From NCBI GenBank assembly GCA_964235605.1, contig CAXSCR010000077.1, positions 1 to 16,166 on the forward strand: a stretch of DNA of 16,166 bases, read 5' to 3'. Shown one piece after another: positions 1 to 6,105 of the stretch; positions within the stretch are counted from its first letter, which is position 1, and the number at the start of each line of letters is the position of its first letter. A model generated the notes under the pieces. The model was not told the DNA's origin. It worked only from the letters and a program-made list of their open reading frames with translations, and ran no database searches. This stretch comes from DATCRE01 sp964235605. Its GTDB lineage: Bacteria; Bacteroidota; Bacteroidia; Cytophagales; Cyclobacteriaceae. Position numbers and translations under genes: made by a program.

Positions 1-476
1 CTACAACCTGCTGAAAAACAACTACTTCTGACCGGATAACTGCAATCTGGGTTAATAATGGTCACCCTAGGGTCTTCTTCCCCTTCCATAAATGCATTAA
101 CCCAAGGGCTCCAAAGCTCTTGAATCTTTTGCTTGTCGTACGAAATAAAAGCGTTACCATAAACTGTCAGATATTCTGAATCGGAGTTGTTACCAAAGAA
201 TAGTTGCACTCGCTGATCTTGGTTTATATGTTCATTTTGACTGCTTTCACTTGAACTTAAAAACCAAAAATTACCTTGATCGCACACCTTTTGCACGTTC
301 ATAGGTCTTGTTTGAAGAGGTAATTTAGTTAGCTGTGTAGTGAAAAGACAAATGGAGTTATGTTTAACAAGTTCCTGCATTTTTACGATTGCTTCCTGAC
401 GATCCAGGTTTTGAATATTATCTTCTTGTTGCTTGTTCATTTTATATAGTTTTTGTACAACTACTTCAAATTGCAT
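1..476 (-). CDS. Pyridoxamine 5'-phosphate oxidase-fold protein (general stress protein 26-like), C-terminus cut by window edge
   Basis: The minus-strand frame stays open from an ATG at 476 to the window edge with no stop, so the C-terminal part is missing. It reads MQFEVVVQKLYK followed by MNKQQEDNIQNL, then a split-barrel sequence with 'ICLFTTQL', 'RPMNVQKV', 'GNFWFLSS' and 'VQLFFGNN', ending near 'WSPWVNAFMEGEEDPRVTII'. This pattern matches small FMN- or haem-binding-fold general stress proteins; the substrate is unknown. ATG 476 is preceded by AGGTGGAG at good spacing. The in-frame ATG at 440 matches the usual family N-terminus better but has no Shine-Dalgarno. The last residues at the edge (after VTII) no longer resemble the family, where an aromatic-rich 'YYWD' segment is expected, so a frameshift or divergent end is possible. 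Family call fairly sure; function not. Confidence 0.75.
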   Translation of the reverse strand, partial: MQFEVVVQKLYKMNKQQEDNIQNLDRQEAIVKMQELVKHNSICLFTTQLTKLPLQTRPMNVQKVCDQGNFWFLSSSESSQNEHINQDQRVQLFFGNNSDSEYLTVYGNAFISYDKQKIQELWSPWVNAFMEGEEDPRVTIINPDCSYPVRSSCFSAGC

Positions 477-857
477 TCCTGCTCCACCTGTTTAATCTTT
501 AGTAGATACCTATGCTCAAATTTTTAAAACCGTTAGACAAAATTATTTGGCTTGCAGACTTTTGTAGCGTATACTGATCAAATTTTATGGCTTAAGCATA
601 AAAGAACGTAAGCACTAGGCAATAAAAAAATAAACTATAAGTTTATTTGATGTCATAATTTGACACATATCATAAGGGGACCGTGATCTTTTGACACAAA
701 CTTGCCTTATATTCCGCCAAATAAAACCCATTAGTCAGTATATGGTTGTCCCTTTAAATTTATAAGCGATGTAACCTTAAGAAGTGTTTTGATTTTTAAT
801 TCGGTTATTGAGTGGCTTAAATTGTAAACTATAGTATTTTAACCATTTAGAATAAAT
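477..857. other. Intergenic region between divergent genes, no gene seen
   Basis: No convincing coding frame on either strand. It lies between the divergent starts of the stress-protein gene and the YkuD_2 gene, so it should hold both promoters, but no full -33/-7 pair could be assigned. It contains one perfect palindrome (listed separately) and two copies of TTTGACACA about 33 bases apart (near 659 and 692). Confidence 0.5.
628..648. repeat. Perfect 9+9 inverted repeat with 3-base loop
   Basis: AAATAAACT, spacer ATA, then AGTTTATTT is a perfect palindrome. Read on the minus strand it is followed by a run of T, which is terminator-like, but the stem is almost all A/T and no minus-strand gene ends just upstream of it. 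An operator in the divergent promoter region is the other reading. Confidence 0.4.
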
Positions 858-1652
858 ATGCATTATTTAGCACTTCTACTTTTCATCACTTTCCAATCAA
901 ACAAACAGTCACGGCCTTTAGAATTACGCTCCACTATCTCTACTTATACCACAAGTAAAACAGATACTCTTTCTAAAAAGGTAAGCACCATAGCTGAAGA
1001 TTTGGAAGCGTTTGAAGACTCATTACACTATTTATATAATGCCATAGGACTTCAAAAGCATAATCTCTCTTATGAGATTTTCCGATACGGCATGATTGGA
1101 TATTCTAATCTGCGTACGCAAGGTGTATTAAATAAAAAAAATCTACTTAGCATTATTGATTTCACAAAGCCGAGTACAGAAAAGAGGTTCTATACCATTG
1201 ATTTGGATAATCTTAAACTTCAATTCTTTGCGTATGTAAGTCATGGAAAGAATACGGGTGAAAATCTAGCGGAGTCATTTTCAAATGAAGCGCATTCAAA
1301 TCAAAGTAGCTTGGGGTTCTATGTAACTGCAGAAACCTATATTGGAAGTAAGGGTTATAGTTTGAAATTGGATGGTATGGAAAAAGGCTATAACGACAAC
1401 ATGCGCGATCGTGCAGTTGTAATGCATGAAGCCGATTATGTAAGTGAAAATTGGATTAAAAAAAATGGAAGACTAGGAAGAAGTCAAGGGTGCCCTGCTC
1501 TGGCTAAAGAAATTGCAAAAGAAATAATTGATACTATAAAAAATAACACCGCTATTTTTGCGTATTTCAATGACATGAATTACTTAAGAAACTCTGAACA
1601 TCTCGTTCTCAAAAACGTATTTTACAAATCAAGGATAACTGCGAAATTGTAA
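858..1652 (+). CDS. Murein L,D-transpeptidase catalytic domain family protein (YkuD_2 type)
   Basis: A 264-residue protein with a short hydrophobic N-terminus (MHYLALLLFITF) that fits a signal peptide, so it probably acts in the periplasm on peptidoglycan. Residues about 110-235 carry the YkuD_2 pattern: YVSHG (H129), SSLGFYVT, GSKGYSLKLDGMEKG, a histidine in VVMHEADY (H190) and the cysteine motif SQGCPAL (C212), the expected catalytic nucleophile. In this family the L,D-transpeptidase fold is recognised by the SxGC motif; activity on meso-DAP cross-links or on other peptidoglycan peptides is inferred, not shown. The in-frame codon at 840 is a stop, so ATG 858 is the first possible ATG. It converges with a second, unrelated-looking L,D-transpeptidase, with 11 bases between the stops. 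Confidence 0.85.
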   Translation: MHYLALLLFITFQSNKQSRPLELRSTISTYTTSKTDTLSKKVSTIAEDLEAFEDSLHYLYNAIGLQKHNLSYEIFRYGMIGYSNLRTQGVLNKKNLLSIIDFTKPSTEKRFYTIDLDNLKLQFFAYVSHGKNTGENLAESFSNEAHSNQSSLGFYVTAETYIGSKGYSLKLDGMEKGYNDNMRDRAVVMHEADYVSENWIKKNGRLGRSQGCPALAKEIAKEIIDTIKNNTAIFAYFNDMNYLRNSEHLVLKNVFYKSRITAKL

Positions 1653-1663
1653 GATAACAATTA

Positions 1664-3439
1664 TCAAATCCCTGCTAAAGGAGAAGTAACTTTTTGCATT
1701 TTAAACAATTGTGCAAGTTGCATTTTATCATGGCCATAAACATCCTCTCTTATGTTTAAGATACCATTCTCATCAACCCATGCCGTTCTATATTCGATAT
1801 ATACTTTACAGCGTTTCTTTAATAAAATAGTTGTGGATGAGTTAGCATGCATAGCGTCATAAATGGCTTCAGAATCCCAACCGCCTTTTTGATTACGCAA
1901 TAAATACGCTGCTAATTTAGCTGGCTCACTTAGTCTTACACAACCGTGACTTAGGGCTCTGTAGCTTTTGGAAAATAACGAATGATTAGGCGTGTCATGT
2001 AAATAAACGCTCATATTATTTGGCATCCCAAATTTAACGAGTCCAAGGGAATTATCGGGCCCAGGTTGTTGAACAATTCTGTATTGATAAGGATTAATAG
2101 ATTCATCTATCCAGCTTTCAGTTGTAGGATCTACCTGAGATTCATTTTTATAAAATGAATAATTCTTCTCTGCATAGTATGTAGGATTTTTTCTTAGTCG
2201 CGGAATAATTTCCTCTTTTATAATACTTGTTGGCACAGTCCAGGTTGGGCTAAATACAATGTGTTGTATTTCATCTCTAAAGATAGGTGTCGGCTTATCA
2301 ATCGAACCGACAATCACATTCATATCTAACGATAACTTTTGATGTTGATATAGACGTAACTTAAACTCTGGAACGTTAATCAAAATATAGTTATCGTTGT
2401 AATCGTTAGAGACCCAACGCATCCTTTCCATATTAAGGGCTATGATGTCGGCCTGTTCTTTAAAAGACAGATTAAGAAACTTGACAGTTTTTTCACCAAT
2501 AATGCCATCCGCTTCAAGACCATGCCTTGCCTGAAAAATTTTAATAGCAGAAACTAATTGTTGATCATACAACAACGTATCTACCATTCCATTCAACGTA
2601 TCTAAGGATAATGTAAATACAGGCATATCAACTAAGTAAATTCTGTTGCGTATTGCAGGTATGGCTGTGTGATGTTCATATGGTTTTATTTTTTGTTTTA
2701 CCGCTATTATAGGAAATGAACCTGTGTGTGTGGTCTCTAATAATCTATATTTTTCTAGCGCTGTTTGGAGTTTACCATATTGTTCGTGAGCGGGCTGTAA
2801 CTTGTTAATGGATTTAATCAAGTCACTTGGCATTTTAGATGCCACCAGCGCAGTTATATCTTCTTGATTGTATTTTTTTGATTCCCGAATCCATATCGCT
2901 TTACCAGATATTAAGTTATTCATTTTTCCATCTTGTAAGTGAAGACTGAATAGAAAAAATAATTCTGTTATTCGTACATCAAGACTTACAATATTTATGG
3001 AGTTTACTAGTGGGTTAGAATATAAAGCGTAAAGTTGTTCTTTAATTGATGAGACATCATAATCACTAGCTTGTAATCCATAGTAAGCGGCGTTTTCAAT
3101 TACTTTATTAAAAGCATAGTACAAACTATCGGCACCACCTTCTTTAAGCCATTTTGTTTTATAATTATTTACTTTATAAAAATGTTTAACTTTCTCTTGA
3201 ATCTTTTGAAGCGAATTCAGATTCGACAATACAGGTACTGCGCCTGGCAACGTGAAATAGATGCTATCAATTGCTATAGCTTCTCCTAAGCTGGACATTC
3301 GTGCAACTGTAGCAGTTGAGTCTTTCTTCTGGATAACAGCGGGTGCTAATTGAGTCAAATTCCGTTGGCATGAAGCGAGAACAACAATTGTCGCTACTAT
3401 GTTAACTGCTTTTAAAAGCCTACCCAAATCTTGTTTCAT
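1664..3439 (-). CDS. L,D-transpeptidase lipoprotein, YcbB (LdtD)-type, with peptidoglycan-binding domain
   Basis: 591 residues. The N-terminus is a lipoprotein signal with lipobox VLASC (Cys24), so the protein is likely lipid-anchored. Residues about 80-260 resemble the helical scaffold domain of YcbB-type enzymes (FYKVNNYKTKWL, AAYYGLQASDY). Residues about 290-325 form a PG_binding_1 domain (IKIFQARHGLEADGIIGEKT). Residues about 350-515 are the YkuD catalytic domain, with TPTPIF-like strand segments, SPTWTVPTSI, H481 and the SHGCVRL motif (H498, C500). Such enzymes make 3-3 cross-links between diaminopimelate residues. ATG 3439 gives a complete lipoprotein signal. All expected catalytic residues are present and the length is typical. 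Confidence 0.93.
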   Translation of the reverse strand: MKQDLGRLLKAVNIVATIVVLASCQRNLTQLAPAVIQKKDSTATVARMSSLGEAIAIDSIYFTLPGAVPVLSNLNSLQKIQEKVKHFYKVNNYKTKWLKEGGADSLYYAFNKVIENAAYYGLQASDYDVSSIKEQLYALYSNPLVNSINIVSLDVRITELFFLFSLHLQDGKMNNLISGKAIWIRESKKYNQEDITALVASKMPSDLIKSINKLQPAHEQYGKLQTALEKYRLLETTHTGSFPIIAVKQKIKPYEHHTAIPAIRNRIYLVDMPVFTLSLDTLNGMVDTLLYDQQLVSAIKIFQARHGLEADGIIGEKTVKFLNLSFKEQADIIALNMERMRWVSNDYNDNYILINVPEFKLRLYQHQKLSLDMNVIVGSIDKPTPIFRDEIQHIVFSPTWTVPTSIIKEEIIPRLRKNPTYYAEKNYSFYKNESQVDPTTESWIDESINPYQYRIVQQPGPDNSLGLVKFGMPNNMSVYLHDTPNHSLFSKSYRALSHGCVRLSEPAKLAAYLLRNQKGGWDSEAIYDAMHANSSTTILLKKRCKVYIEYRTAWVDENGILNIREDVYGHDKMQLAQLFKMQKVTSPLAGI

Positions 3440-3687
3440 AACAATTACCCTTGTTTTCTTTTTATGAATAATAGCAAAACCAATTCCACGGTTTAAAGTG
3501 AATTTCTTGCTGTAAGTTTTAGGATATTATAGTAAAATTGATTTGGGGATTGGGGATTTATCAACTCAATTCTGGATTTCAAAATTTGAATTATTACATG
3601 CCAAGCATATATTTTATAAAGAAAAATTGATAGTCAGCTCCCAATTTGGGTAGCTCAAGACCATGAATGAAGAAAGTTCGAGGGCAT
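3440..3687. other. Intergenic sequence, no gene seen
   Basis: The upstream region of the YcbB-type gene. No coding frame, no clear TAnnTTTG element and no strong inverted repeat were found. Low-complexity G/A/T runs occur near 3543-3560. Confidence 0.4.
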
Positions 3688-3840
3688 TTATTCTTCTAAC
3701 GAATGAATCGTTATCCAATAACGATAGCCAACAATTGCTTTCTCAAACTTAGATAGTTTGGTGATATCACGTTTGCTATATCGTGGAAGGATTAGTTTAT
3801 TGATTTTTGCCAACGCCTTGAAAAGTGACTTTTTTACCAT
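3688..3840 (-). CDS. Small basic conserved hypothetical protein, 50 residues
   Basis: The minus-strand ATG at 3840 opens a 50-residue frame ending in TAA at 3688: MVKKSLFKALAKINKLILP, then RYSKRDITKLSKFEKAIVGY and RYWITIHSLEE. The layout (basic N-terminus with 'LAKINK', then 'LP', then 'LSK..KAI.GYRYWIT') is one I recognise from tiny proteins widespread in Bacteroidetes, some of which carry unreliable 'SsrA-binding' labels. The function is unknown. About half of the N-terminal 25 residues are K/R or hydrophobic, which suits an amphipathic, possibly nucleic-acid- or membrane-associated peptide. A near-consensus TAACTTTA lies just upstream of the start on the minus strand. The antisense frame from 3663 is a shadow. 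Confidence 0.65.
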   Translation of the reverse strand: MVKKSLFKALAKINKLILPRYSKRDITKLSKFEKAIVGYRYWITIHSLEE

Positions 3841-4090
3841 TTTATAAAGTTAAAATAAATCAGTCCTTATATAATAGAATCATTCATAAAACTAATGGTC
3901 TAATAAACGCTTGGTCATAGTGTTTAAGGTGTGGATACATTTTGTTTAAGCGAATTATGAGAGCAATGCTCTACAGAAATCCTTATTCTAAAATGGGCTA
4001 ATTATATCTATACCAAATGCATGGTGAAGACATTGAATATGGATGCTCAGCTATGAAATAGCATACTCATTTGACAAAGGAGGTACAACG
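3841..4090. other. Intergenic sequence, no gene seen
   Basis: Separates the 50-residue ORF from the MaoC-like gene. Only very short frames occur, for example a 14-codon plus-strand frame near 4019. A good plus-strand Shine-Dalgarno-like AAAGGAGGT sits at about 4076-4084 but has no ORF of useful length behind it. Confidence 0.4.
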
Positions 4091-4576
4091 CTACTTGAAA
4101 TGATAAAGAAAAACCAACACAGCATTAAAGGCAGGTTTCGAATTGTCTTTTATCTCTAGGGTGACATCTACCTCAAACTTGGTGATACCACGTAGATTTG
4201 AAATAGAATGAAGTTTTGCACGAAGCCTGACTTCGCTATCAACTAAAACGGCTTGATTAAATTTCAACTTCTCAATGCCGTAGTTAATCATCATTTTAAT
4301 GTTGCCAAACTCAGCAATCTGTTCCCAAAGGTGAGGCACCAATGATAAGGTCAAATATCCATGCGCAATGGTTGATTTAAATGAACTTTCTGTTTGTGCG
4401 CGTTTGGCATCTATATGTATCCATTGATGATCTAGTGTCGCGTCTGCAAACTTATTAATTTGTTCTTGAGTTATTTTGAGATAGGCTGATACGCCTAGTT
4501 CTTTGCCAATGTAACTTTGGAACTCTTCATGGCTTGAAATCAATACTTTATGGCTTGAGATCGCTACTTTACTCAT
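4091..4576 (-). CDS. MaoC family dehydratase (R-specific enoyl-CoA hydratase-like)
   Basis: 161 residues from ATG 4576 (MSKVAISSHKV). A single hot-dog-fold MaoC domain is clear: LKITQEQINKFADATLDHQWIH, with the hydratase dyad as D49 and H54 spaced five residues apart as in PhaJ-type enzymes, then AHGYLTLSLVP. The usual reaction is hydration of trans-2-enoyl-CoA to (R)-3-hydroxyacyl-CoA in fatty-acid or polyester metabolism; the substrate here is not known. An upstream in-frame TTG at 4627 would add 17 residues (MYFLLPWIPELNNSSIP) that do not belong to the domain, so ATG 4576 is preferred. The gene stands alone, divergent from the PLD-like gene. Length and motifs are normal for the family. Confidence 0.88.
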   Translation of the reverse strand: MSKVAISSHKVLISSHEEFQSYIGKELGVSAYLKITQEQINKFADATLDHQWIHIDAKRAQTESSFKSTIAHGYLTLSLVPHLWEQIAEFGNIKMMINYGIEKLKFNQAVLVDSEVRLRAKLHSISNLRGITKFEVDVTLEIKDNSKPAFNAVLVFLYHFK

Positions 4577-4653
4577 CGGAATACTACTGTTATTAAGTTC
4601 GGGAATCCAAGGTAGTAAAAAATACAAGTTTCGGTATAGGCATGGTCTACAAT

Positions 4654-4661
4654 CAAAGTTA
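4654..4661 (-). promoter_or_regulatory. Candidate -7 promoter element for the MaoC-like gene
   Basis: On the minus strand this reads TAACTTTG, an exact match to the Bacteroidetes -7 consensus TAnnTTTG. The start of transcription would be near 4647, leaving a leader of about 70 bases before ATG 4576. The -33 element is weak (GTTT about 19 bases upstream). Confidence 0.45.
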
Positions 4662-4743
4662 TTTACCTAAAAAACCTGATAAACTTTATCTTTGCATGAC
4701 TCTCCCTAAAATATTTCTCTGTTAGACTGAACAAATCAACCTT

Positions 4744-6006
4744 ATGATCATTAAAAAGTTAGCAGCGCCTCTAATAAATGAAAAGATTCTACAGCAAGCC
4801 GAGCAATGCTATATAGCTACGGCTTCTATTTCTGAGCCTGCGTTTGATTTTGTGAAAACCCGTTTATCGCCCAAATGTAAAATAGAAATAGTAACTGGCC
4901 TTGACATGGCTACCTCGCCTATGGTACTTAGGCGAATATGGCGGCATTATCAAGATAGAATAACATTAAATATTTTTACCCGCAATTTCTTCCATCCCAA
5001 TGTTTACATTTTTGATCTTCCCTATAGAAAGGCCATAGCATTTGTTGGTTCTGGGAATTTTACATTAGAGGGCCTAAAGGATAATGAAGAAATTTTTTAC
5101 AAGATCACAGATGCTAAAGAAATTGAAGCATTAAAATCTTGGTTTACCGGATACTTTGAGTTTTCCGAAGCCTTGACGGAGGCGCTTATACAAGAGTACG
5201 AGCTTATTTATCCCGCCTTGAAACAACGTGAGATAGCTTCACGCCAAGAGAAGCGGCAAATAATTGCACTAACAACAGGTGGCTTTAACTGGGACACCAT
5301 TAAATTTAAAAATCAATATTTTAAGAAAGAAGATTTTTTAACACTTGGCAATAGTAAGGCTGCGCTTAACGATGAGACCGTTCGTGCAGAGAGATTGGCA
5401 TTGCGCGACAAGCTCATGCAGCTCCACGACTCAATCAAAGACCATGTAACAAGACTAAGATTACAGCCTGATGCCAGTCAAATCGTAAGTAGTATAGATC
5501 CACTTCAACATCAAAAAATTCGTACCCTCTCGCTTACCTATGGAAGAAGTAAGGCAGAATTGAAGAAGTATGAAGAAAATGCAAAGCTTCCGCATTTCAT
5601 GACCCTACAAGTGATGGTTAAACAAAGGGGAGTTGACGTGTGCCTTGTCGTTGGTAGAGAAAGCACAGGCAAAGAAGACAGGGAGTATTTCCGAAATCAA
5701 ATGAATGACAACGCAGCATACAGAAATGCTTATTTCAAATTAATATCAAGTTTAGGTGTAGGCTACTGGATTGAAATTATGGGTGACACAAAGCCCGTGG
5801 AGACCTTTCAGAATGAAGATGCCCTGTGGGAGTTTACGAAGGCTGACAATTGGTTGTATTACACGTTCATAATAGGCCGAAGCTACTCACCGTCCGATGT
5901 GGAGATTAGCAATGAAAACATTGCCGCAACCGTCATAAAAGAGTTTGATAAATTGGTTTTGATTTACAATGCAATGAAACATGTAGCGGTCATTAAGGTT
6001 GTTTAG
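4744..6006 (+). CDS. Phospholipase D-fold protein with atypical HKD motif and unassigned C-terminal domain
   Basis: 420 residues with no signal peptide or membrane helix, so probably cytosolic. Residues about 20-135 form a single PLD-like domain: YIATASIS, IEIVTGLDMATSPMVLRRIW, then FFHPNVYIFD followed by FVGSGNFTLEGLKDNEE. The HxKx4D signature is present as H84-P-N86-x4-D91, with Asn where the lysine should be, and the following GSGN segment (103-105) is retained. PLD-fold proteins with one motif are mostly nucleases that dimerise. The linker at 165-270 is helical and charged. The C-terminal part (about 285-420; LQVMVKQRGVDVCLVVGRES, YFKLISSLGVGYWIEIM, TFIIGRSYSPSD) is not one I can assign. 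It starts the unit that continues into the FUSC gene. A nuclease or nucleic-acid-binding role is inferred only. Confidence 0.7.
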   Translation: MIIKKLAAPLINEKILQQAEQCYIATASISEPAFDFVKTRLSPKCKIEIVTGLDMATSPMVLRRIWRHYQDRITLNIFTRNFFHPNVYIFDLPYRKAIAFVGSGNFTLEGLKDNEEIFYKITDAKEIEALKSWFTGYFEFSEALTEALIQEYELIYPALKQREIASRQEKRQIIALTTGGFNWDTIKFKNQYFKKEDFLTLGNSKAALNDETVRAERLALRDKLMQLHDSIKDHVTRLRLQPDASQIVSSIDPLQHQKIRTLSLTYGRSKAELKKYEENAKLPHFMTLQVMVKQRGVDVCLVVGRESTGKEDREYFRNQMNDNAAYRNAYFKLISSLGVGYWIEIMGDTKPVETFQNEDALWEFTKADNWLYYTFIIGRSYSPSDVEISNENIAATVIKEFDKLVLIYNAMKHVAVIKVV

Positions 6007-6105
6007 GAGCTACGGTAGTTGGCTCAAATAGAACAGTCCAGGTTATCGGTAATTTATCTTGTAAACGATACCTATAACTCACAACGATTTGTATTTTTAA
6101 GGCCT

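Noticed and set aside
1652..1664. GATAACAATTATC between the convergent L,D-transpeptidase genes as a terminator
   Set aside because: The stem is only 5 base pairs, all but one A/T, without a T-run; too weak to call.
4076..4110. Strong plus-strand Shine-Dalgarno-like AAAGGAGGT
   Set aside because: Only a frame of about 20 codons follows, and it lies antisense to the 3' end of the MaoC-like gene; probably chance.
4577..4627. 17-residue N-terminal extension of the MaoC-like protein from a TTG
   Set aside because: The added residues are outside the hot-dog domain and ATG 4576 gives a normal family start.
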